DNA from: Enhydrobacter sp.
GTDB taxonomy: Bacteria > Pseudomonadota > Alphaproteobacteria > Reyranellales > Reyranellaceae
Direction: 5' to 3'
Assembly (NCBI GenBank): GCA_025808875.1
Contig: CP075528.1
Span: 5,020,473-5,084,472 of the forward strand
DNA length: 64,000 nt
Shown one piece after another: positions 58,280 to 64,000 of this stretch. Position 1 is the first letter of the stretch, and each line of letters opens with the position of its first letter. The notes beneath the pieces are model-generated. The model did not search any database. It was not told the DNA's origin and saw only the letters and a list, made by a program, of their open reading frames with translations. Made by a program: the position numbers and the translations under genes.

Positions 58280-59953
58280 TCACTCCGCTGCCATCCGGCG
58301 AGCGACTCTGGGATCGCGCGTGAGCAGCCCATCGGCGAGGTCGCGCTCGATCAGGGTATCGGGTCGCTCGGAGACGCGGCCGAAGCCCGCGCCGCCGCCG
58401 ACGAACATCTCGACCAGGTCGCCTCGCGCGAGGTCGACTGCGGCCTTGCTGCGCAGTTCCTCGACCTTTCCGGTCGCAGCGCGGTGGACGCGGCAATAGC
58501 CGCGCTGGCCGGGTTCGCCGCCGAACAGGCCCTCGGGCGCCAGCCGGAACCGGTCGGAATAGATCGCGAGCTGGACGTCGTCCTTCAGGATTTCGCAACG
58601 CCGCCAGAAGCCCGCGCCGCCGCGGCGTGCGCCGAGGCCGAACGAATCAGGCGCCAGCTCGTAGCCGACGATGCGGAAGAAATCGTAGTCGATGTCGAGC
58701 GATTCGACAGGCGCGTTCGAGCAATTGCTGAGCGGCGAGTCGACGGCATCGCATCCGTCGGCGTTCTTCGAGCCGCCATAGCCGCCGCCGAAGATCTCGA
58801 GATAGACGCTGTAGCCCCTCTCTCCGAGATGGCTGAGGCAGAACGCCGTCGTGCAATCGAAGCCTGTCGCGATCACCTTGTCGGGCAGTGCCTGTGCCAT
58901 CGCCTTCATCACCGCATTGAACACGCGATAGGCGGGGATCATGCGCGCCCGGACCGGCGCCGGCGGTCGCGGATTGAGCAGTGACCCGTACGGCACCTTG
59001 ATGCGGATCGGCCGCGCCATGCCCTCGTTGTAGGGAATGTCCGGGCTGGTCAGCACCGATTTCACGCAGGAAAGCGCGGCCGACAGCGTGCTCGAATAGG
59101 GGCAGTTGAGGTTGCGCTTGACCTGCGGGCAGGTGCCGTCGAAGTCGATCTCGACCGAATCGTCGGCGATCGTCACCGTAGCCTTGATGACCAGCGGATC
59201 CTCGGAGAGGCCGTCGTCGTCGATCGCGTCCTCGCCATGGAAGGTGCCCTTGGGGGCCTGGGCGATCGCCGCGCGCACGCGGCGCTCGGAATAATCCTGC
59301 ATTTCCTTCATCGCCGCTTCGACCTTGTCGACGCCGTAGCGCTCGCAGAGCTGCTTCACGCGCAAGACTCCGATCGCGTTGGCGGCGAACTGCGCGTTGA
59401 AGTCGCCGATGGTGAGGTCGGGGACCCGCACGTTGGCCGTCACCAGCCGCTCGAAGCTGCCGCCGTTCCAGTCGTGCGCGAAACTGTACTTGCTGGGCGG
59501 GAAGCGCAAACCTTCCTGGTAGACGTCGGAGGCGTGGATGTTGAGACCCGGCGCGCCGCCGCCGAGATCGAGGTGGTGCGCCACCGAGGCGCCGAAGCCA
59601 ACAACCCTGCCACCGACGAACACGGGTGTGAAGATGAAGACGTCGGGGATGTGCTGGCCGCCCTCGAACGGGTCGTTGTTGATCAGGAAGTCGCCCTCCT
59701 CGAGCGTCTCGACCGGATGCCGCTTGAGGCAGGCGCGCAGCGTCTCGCCGATCGGGCCGAGCTGCATCGGGATCAGTTCCGCCTGCGCCACGGTGTTGCC
59801 GAAGCGGTCCATCAGGCCGGCCGACCCGTCGCGCGCCTCACGCAGGATGGTCGAGTAGGCCGAGCGGATGAGCTTGACGCCCATCTCGCGCGCCGCGGCG
59901 ATCAGCGCCTGGCTGATGACGGCATAGTCGATCGGATTGAGGGACACGCTCAT
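58280..59953 (-). CDS. hyuB: Hydantoinase B/oxoprolinase family protein
   Basis: 557 residues from ATG 59953 (GGAG upstream, ATGA overlap with the hyuA stop). Opening PIDYAVISQALIAAAREMGV, then EARDGSAGLMDRFGNTVAQAE, NNDPFEGGQHIPD and ASVAHHLDLGGGAPG are typical HyuB blocks; the C-terminal half has YGGSKNADG and GLGARRGGAG. With HyuA it forms an ATP-dependent amidohydrolase for hydantoins, oxoproline or related cyclic amides, or an acetone-carboxylase-like enzyme; the substrate is not clear. Lies between ubiK and the YbjN gene, which are usually close together. Confidence 0.93.
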   Translation of the reverse strand: MSVSLNPIDYAVISQALIAAAREMGVKLIRSAYSTILREARDGSAGLMDRFGNTVAQAELIPMQLGPIGETLRACLKRHPVETLEEGDFLINNDPFEGGQHIPDVFIFTPVFVGGRVVGFGASVAHHLDLGGGAPGLNIHASDVYQEGLRFPPSKYSFAHDWNGGSFERLVTANVRVPDLTIGDFNAQFAANAIGVLRVKQLCERYGVDKVEAAMKEMQDYSERRVRAAIAQAPKGTFHGEDAIDDDGLSEDPLVIKATVTIADDSVEIDFDGTCPQVKRNLNCPYSSTLSAALSCVKSVLTSPDIPYNEGMARPIRIKVPYGSLLNPRPPAPVRARMIPAYRVFNAVMKAMAQALPDKVIATGFDCTTAFCLSHLGERGYSVYLEIFGGGYGGSKNADGCDAVDSPLSNCSNAPVESLDIDYDFFRIVGYELAPDSFGLGARRGGAGFWRRCEILKDDVQLAIYSDRFRLAPEGLFGGEPGQRGYCRVHRAATGKVEELRSKAAVDLARGDLVEMFVGGGAGFGRVSERPDTLIERDLADGLLTRDPRVARRMAAE

Positions 59954-61953
59954 GACGATCTCCGCAGGATCAGATTGTCGGCTGCATCGAGCGTGGCCGT
60001 CCAGCCGGGCGGTACCCACGTGGTGGCAGTGTAGCCCTCGATGACGGAAGGGCCAGCGACCTGGTCGGCCTCTGCATCGTGGCGCGCACAGTCGATCCAG
60101 CCGTCACCGTGGAAGATCCTTGTCCGCTCGGGCGCGCGGGCTGCTTTCCTGTCGCGGTCGAGGCGCGGTGCGGCGCCAATGGGCAGGGTGGCGCCGACGC
60201 GCAGGGTCACGATCTCGACGGGCCGCTCGAGCGTGGCGCCGTGCATGAAGGTGCGGTGATGGGCGTCGGCAAACAGCTCGGCGAGATACCCGGCGTCGAG
60301 CGAGGCGAGACGTTCGGCCGGAATCTCGACACCGACCTCGAAGGCCTGGCCAACGAAGCGCATGTCGAGCGTGTGCGCGTAGGCGAGCTCGCCGGGAAGC
60401 TTCATCTCGGCGAACTGCCCGGCGAGCCGCTGGCGCATCTCGCTGAACAGCTTCGATGCCTCCTTCGCCGCGGCCTCGTCGAGCTTCATCTTGCGCGTGA
60501 CGGCGTCGAACTTGGTGTAGTCCGAGGCGACGAGGCCGTAGGCCGAGATCACGCCGGCGTTGGGTGGCACGACGATGGTCGAGATGCCGAGCTCCTCGGC
60601 GATGCGCGCGGCGTGCAGCGGGCCTGCGCCGCCGAACGGCACCAGCGCGTAGTCGCGCGGATCGCGGCCGCGCTCGGTGGAGACGAGCTGGATGGCGCGC
60701 ACGATGTTGGCGTCGGCGAGCTGCAGGGCCGAGGATGCTGCCTGTTCGACCGAAAGACCGAAGCGCCGGGCGATCGGCTCGAAAACCCTGTGTGCGGCCT
60801 CGCCATCGAGCTTCATCTTGCCGCCGAGGAACGCACCGGGGCGGATCGTGCCGATCACGATGTGCGCATCGGTGATGGCGGGCTCCGTGCCGCCCCGGCC
60901 GTAGCAGGCCGGACCGGGATCTGCACCGGCGCTTTGCGGACCGACACGCAGCATGCCACCGTCGTCGACCCAGGCGATCGAGCCGCCGCCCGCGCCGACC
61001 GACACGATGTCGAGCACCGGCGTGCGGATCGGAAGGCCATCGATCTCGCTCTCCGAGGCGAGCGACGGCCGGCCATCCTGCACCAGGCAGACGTCGGTCG
61101 AGGTGCCGCCCATGTCGAAGGTGATCAGGTCCTTGAAGCCCGAGCGGGCCGCCTGCCGCGTCGCGCCGACGACGCCGGCGGCCGGTCCGGAGTAGAGCGC
61201 GGTGATGGCGCTCTGGCGCATTGCCTCCGCGGGCAGGCGCCCGCCATTGCTCTGCATCACGGTGAAGCGGCCCTTGAAGCCCGCCTCGGCGAGCTTGCCT
61301 TCGAAGCGATGAAGGTAGCCGTCGATCACCGGCTGGACGTAGGCCGAGAGCAGCGTGGTCGAAGCGCGTTCGAACTCGCGGAACTCGCGCGCTACCTGAT
61401 GGCTGCAGGTCACGAGCACGCCGGGCAGCGCTTCGGTGATCAGCCTGGCGAGAAGCCGCTCGTGCGCGGGATTGGCGTAGGCGTTGAGCAGGCAGACCGC
61501 GACGGCGCGATAACCGCCGTCCTTCAGCCTGGGGAGCAACGACGCCTTCGCCTCGGTCTCGTCGAGCGGCGTCTCGATCGAGCCGTCGGCGCGCAGGCGT
61601 TCGACCACCTCGAAGCAATCCTTGCGGCGCACCGGCGGCGCCGGCTTGGCATAGAACAAGTCGTAGATGTTGCGCCGGTCGTGCCGCTGCATGAACAGCA
61701 AGTCGCGGAATCCCCGTGTCGCCACGAACGCGACGGTCGCGCCCTTGCGCTCCAGCACCGCGTTGGTCGCGACGGTCGAGCCGTGACCCAGGTCCTCGAT
61801 GCGGGAAAGATCGATGCCGGAGTCGGTGAGCGCCGCGAAGGCGCCGATATCGGGGCTACGCGGCGTGCTCGGCACCTTGGTGACGACGACGCGGCCGCCC
61901 TCGACGGCGACGAGGTCCGTGAAGGTGCCGCCGACCTCGACGCCGACGCGCAC
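59950..61953 (-). CDS. hyuA: Hydantoinase A/oxoprolinase family protein
   Basis: 667 residues from GTG 61953. ASKHA-type ATPase motifs: VEVGGTFTDLV at the start and FDMGGTSTDVCLV near 275, with VGAGGGSIAWVD after. VPFGGAGPLHA marks the C-terminal domain. Starts 3 bases after the ubiK stop and overlaps hyuB. As it follows ubiK so closely it must be read from the ubiK promoter, an odd arrangement for a catabolic enzyme and a core quinone-biosynthesis factor. Confidence 0.94.
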   Translation of the reverse strand: MRVGVEVGGTFTDLVAVEGGRVVVTKVPSTPRSPDIGAFAALTDSGIDLSRIEDLGHGSTVATNAVLERKGATVAFVATRGFRDLLFMQRHDRRNIYDLFYAKPAPPVRRKDCFEVVERLRADGSIETPLDETEAKASLLPRLKDGGYRAVAVCLLNAYANPAHERLLARLITEALPGVLVTCSHQVAREFREFERASTTLLSAYVQPVIDGYLHRFEGKLAEAGFKGRFTVMQSNGGRLPAEAMRQSAITALYSGPAAGVVGATRQAARSGFKDLITFDMGGTSTDVCLVQDGRPSLASESEIDGLPIRTPVLDIVSVGAGGGSIAWVDDGGMLRVGPQSAGADPGPACYGRGGTEPAITDAHIVIGTIRPGAFLGGKMKLDGEAAHRVFEPIARRFGLSVEQAASSALQLADANIVRAIQLVSTERGRDPRDYALVPFGGAGPLHAARIAEELGISTIVVPPNAGVISAYGLVASDYTKFDAVTRKMKLDEAAAKEASKLFSEMRQRLAGQFAEMKLPGELAYAHTLDMRFVGQAFEVGVEIPAERLASLDAGYLAELFADAHHRTFMHGATLERPVEIVTLRVGATLPIGAAPRLDRDRKAARAPERTRIFHGDGWIDCARHDAEADQVAGPSVIEGYTATTWVPPGWTATLDAADNLILRRSS

Positions 61954-61956
61954 GGG

Positions 61957-62214
61957 CTACGGCCCCGTGTTCATGAGCCGGGCCTGCAGCTCGGCGATCT
62001 GCTTCTTCAGTTCCTCGTTCTCCTCGCGCGCCTTGGCGGCCATGGCCTTCACCGCCTCGAACTCGTCACGGCGGGGAATGTCCATGCCGTCGAGGATCCT
62101 GGCGATCTGGTCGCGGACACGGGCCTCGACTTCGTCCTTCACGCCGCTCAGTGCGCCCATGGCGCCGTTGGCCATCTTGGTGAGGTCGTCGATGAAGGGA
62201 TTGCGGGTCTGCAT
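61957..62214 (-). CDS. ubiK: Ubiquinone biosynthesis accessory factor UbiK (BMFP domain)
   Basis: 85 residues, a small helical protein with a C-terminal coiled coil (EFEAVKAMAAKAREENEELK). The N-terminal NPFIDDLTKMANGAMGALSG is the BMFP/UbiK amphipathic helix. In E. coli UbiK binds UbiJ and lipids and supports the aerobic Ubi complex. ATG at 62214 with CAGGAGT upstream. Divergent from the enoyl-CoA hydratase-like gene, with 79 bases between. Confidence 0.9.
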   Translation of the reverse strand: MQTRNPFIDDLTKMANGAMGALSGVKDEVEARVRDQIARILDGMDIPRRDEFEAVKAMAAKAREENEELKKQIAELQARLMNTGP

Positions 62215-62293
62215 GACGTGACTCCTGATGCGGCGAGTATGGTCGGCTGATAACCTCCCAGCAAGAACGCGCGAGAACCACCGGAGGACCCCC

Positions 62294-63028
62294 GTGAGCC
62301 TGGTCAAAGTCGAATCGAGCGAAGGAATCACGACCATCACCATGACGCGCGCCGACAAGCGCAACGCCCTGAATCAGGCGCTGTGCGATGCCCTGTGGGA
62401 GGCCTACAAGGCGTTCGAATCGGGCCCGGACAAGGTCGCCGTGTTGCAGGCCGACGGCCCCGCCTTCTGCGTGGGCGCCGATCTGAAGGAGCCGCCAGCC
62501 GCGATGTGGAAGGCAGTGCCCCATGTCAGCCACGAGCTCAGCAAGCCGGTCATCGGCGTGACCCAGGGATGGGTGATCGGCGGCGCCATCTGCATGGTGA
62601 TGACCTGCGACCTCATGGTGTCGGCCGACACCACGAGGTTCATGTATCCCGAGGCCAAGGTCGGCGTGTTCGGCGGGCTGATGCCGGGCATCGTCTCGCG
62701 CATGCCACACAAGGTCGCCATGGAACTGCTGTTGCTCGGCGAGGAGATTTCGGTGATGCGCGCCTACGACGTCGGCTTCGTCAACAAGGTCGTGCCGCTT
62801 GGCGAGGAGCGCAGGGAGGCGCGCCGCATGGCCAAGGTGATCGCCGACTCCGCGCCGCTCGTCATCCGCACCCTGCGCGATTTCGCCAACCAGACGCTGC
62901 CGCGCGGCCCGGCCGAGGTCTTCGTGCCCGAGCGTTTCAAGCTCGAGACCATTGCCAACAGCGACGACCGCAAGGAGGGCGCCGCGGCCTTCCGCGAGAA
63001 GCGGCCGGCGCGCTTCAAGGGACGATGA
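62294..63028 (+). CDS. Enoyl-CoA hydratase/isomerase family protein
   Basis: 244 residues from GTG 62294 with CCGGAGGA upstream. Crotonase fold with ADKRNALNQALCDALWEAYK at the start, the first oxyanion-hole loop AFCVGADLKE and the second GWVIGGAICM. In the second loop the Glu that acts as a catalytic base in classical hydratases (GGGCEL) is replaced by Cys (GGAICM), while the other Glu is kept in YPEAKVG. So it may be an isomerase or another crotonase-fold enzyme instead of a hydratase. One base before proC. Confidence 0.88.
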   Translation: MSLVKVESSEGITTITMTRADKRNALNQALCDALWEAYKAFESGPDKVAVLQADGPAFCVGADLKEPPAAMWKAVPHVSHELSKPVIGVTQGWVIGGAICMVMTCDLMVSADTTRFMYPEAKVGVFGGLMPGIVSRMPHKVAMELLLLGEEISVMRAYDVGFVNKVVPLGEERREARRMAKVIADSAPLVIRTLRDFANQTLPRGPAEVFVPERFKLETIANSDDRKEGAAAFREKRPARFKGR

Positions 63029-63029
63029 C

Positions 63030-63827
63030 ATGACCAAGCTGCTGCTGGTCGGATGCGGCAAGATGGGCGGCGCCATGCTGGAAGGCTGGCTGGCGCGCGG
63101 TCTCGCCGTGGCCGACGTGGTCGTCGCCGAGCCTGTCGAGGCGATCCGGCCGAGGCAATCCGGGTTGCGTGTGGTCGCTTCGACCTCCGAGGTCGGCGAC
63201 GCGCCGCAGACCGTGATTCTGGCGGTCAAGCCACAGACCATGGACGCGGTGCTGCCCGATCTCAGGCGTTTCGCCGAGACGGGCTCGGTGTTCCTGTCGA
63301 TCGCCGCCGGCAAGACACTGCGGTATTTCGCCAGCCATCTCGGCGCGGCCGCCAAGGTCGTGCGGTCGATGCCCAACACGCCGGCGGCTGTACGCCAGGG
63401 CATCACCGTGGCGACGGCCGCCCCGGGCGTCGCTGCCGCCGAGAAGAAGCGCTGCCACGAATTGCTGGAGGCGGTCGGACAAGTGGTGTGGGTCGACGAC
63501 GAGACGCTGATGGACCCGGTGACGGCCCTGTCGGGCAGCGGCCCGGCCTATGTCTTCCTGCTCGTCGAGGCGATGGCGGCGGCCGGCGCCAAGCTCGGGC
63601 TCGCGCCCGACATGGCCATGCAGCTCGCGCGTGCCACGGTCGCTGGCAGCGGCGAGCTGCTCCGGCAGTCGAGCGAGCCGGCGTCGCAGTTGCGCGTCAA
63701 CGTCACCAGTCCGGGCGGCACGACGGCCGAGGCCCTGAAGGTGCTGATGGCCGCCGACGGGATCCAGCCGACGTTCGACAAGGCGCTGGCCGCGGCGTCA
63801 CGCCGATCCAGAGAGCTCGCCGGATGA
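63030..63827 (+). CDS. proC: Pyrroline-5-carboxylate reductase
   Basis: 265 residues. Last step of proline synthesis: P5C plus NAD(P)H to proline. GCGKMGGAMLEGWLARGL (8-26) is the dinucleotide-binding motif; VRSMPNTPAAVRQGITV and ALSGSGPAYVFLLVEAM hold substrate and dimer residues, and LRVNVTSPGGTTAEAL is the C-terminal signature. ATG one base after the previous stop; its own stop overlaps the next start (ATGA), so three genes are coupled. Confidence 0.96.
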   Translation: MTKLLLVGCGKMGGAMLEGWLARGLAVADVVVAEPVEAIRPRQSGLRVVASTSEVGDAPQTVILAVKPQTMDAVLPDLRRFAETGSVFLSIAAGKTLRYFASHLGAAAKVVRSMPNTPAAVRQGITVATAAPGVAAAEKKRCHELLEAVGQVVWVDDETLMDPVTALSGSGPAYVFLLVEAMAAAGAKLGLAPDMAMQLARATVAGSGELLRQSSEPASQLRVNVTSPGGTTAEALKVLMAADGIQPTFDKALAAASRRSRELAG

Positions 63828-64000
63828 GTGCAGGGAAGGATCCGGTCGATGCCTTCCTCGCCCTCGTCGCGTCGAAGGGCTTCGCCGAGGTAACGCTCCG
63901 CGACGTCGCGCGCGAAAGCGGGCTGGGGCTTGCGGAACTCTATGGCAATCACCCCAACAAGGTCTCTCTGTTGGCGGCCTTCATGGCGCGCATCGATGCG
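63824..64000 (+). CDS. TetR-like protein, N-terminal part (cut by window end)
   Basis: 59 residues visible: DPVDAFLALVASKGFAEVTL followed by RDVARESGLGLAELYGNHPN, then KVSLLAAFMARIDA. This is a TetR-type helix-turn-helix, though ELYGNHPNK replaces the more common YYHFxSK, as in alphaproteobacterial TetR/COQ9-like proteins found beside proC. ATGA overlap with proC. The ligand domain is outside the window, so regulator or quinone-related role cannot be decided. Confidence 0.75.
   Translation, partial: MSAGKDPVDAFLALVASKGFAEVTLRDVARESGLGLAELYGNHPNKVSLLAAFMARIDA

Overview
This window is GC-rich DNA from an alphaproteobacterium. Evidence for this includes the petABC cytochrome bc1 operon, an oxygen-dependent hemF, a ubiK/lgt/midA/pgeF neighbourhood, a prs-rplY-pth-ychF operon and an NAD-dependent fds formate dehydrogenase. 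The abundance of CoA-transferase, hydantoinase, M81 peptidase and dipeptide-ABC genes would suit a soil or freshwater heterotroph of the Rhodospirillales/Reyranella type. That placement is inference: no rRNA or tRNA gene is present to support it.

Layout. 1-12544 (+) is a compact defence operon. It holds a helicase-DUF3883 protein (5' end outside the window), a small protein with a PD-(D/E)xK-like motif, a DUF262/HNH (GmrSD-type) protein, a DUF1156 DNA methyltransferase, a DUF499 ATPase with an N-terminal HEPN-like motif, and an AbiEii-type nucleotidyltransferase. The helicase-methylase-ATPase core resembles systems named Hma; the nuclease, DUF262 and AbiEii genes look like embedded or attached cargo. 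12556-13731 is the island edge, with one small DUF5681-like gene and clustered palindromic repeats.

13732-28500 is mostly core metabolism: hemF and trmL (-), petABC (+), a response regulator, an orphan amino-acid-binding protein, an FAD monooxygenase, a dienelactone hydrolase/CoA-transferase/CoA-lyase operon (-), a PaiB-like flavoprotein, a ClC channel and a PhoX-like phosphatase. 28492-39357 is a long run of minus-strand genes: prs-rplY-pth-ychF followed closely by fdsGBAD and a molybdenum hydroxylase large subunit. 39500-42452 (-) encodes LysE exporter, M81 peptidase and a universal stress protein. 43109-46381 has a MATE pump, an AidB-like acyl-CoA dehydrogenase and dodecin. 46512-53484 (-) is a dipeptide-type ABC transporter with two tandem paralogous binding proteins and a fused double ATPase.

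53597-63827 holds lgt, midA, pgeF and a putative lipoprotein with overlapping starts and stops. It also holds a YbjN protein and ubiK separated by a hydantoinase A/B pair, then an enoyl-CoA hydratase-like gene and proC on the plus strand. The window ends inside a TetR-like gene.

Families of short palindromes are scattered between genes (13.5, 14.6, 15.1, 42.7, 46.1, 48.2 and 50.1 kb). One of them supplies the apparent ribosome-binding site and start codon of hemF.
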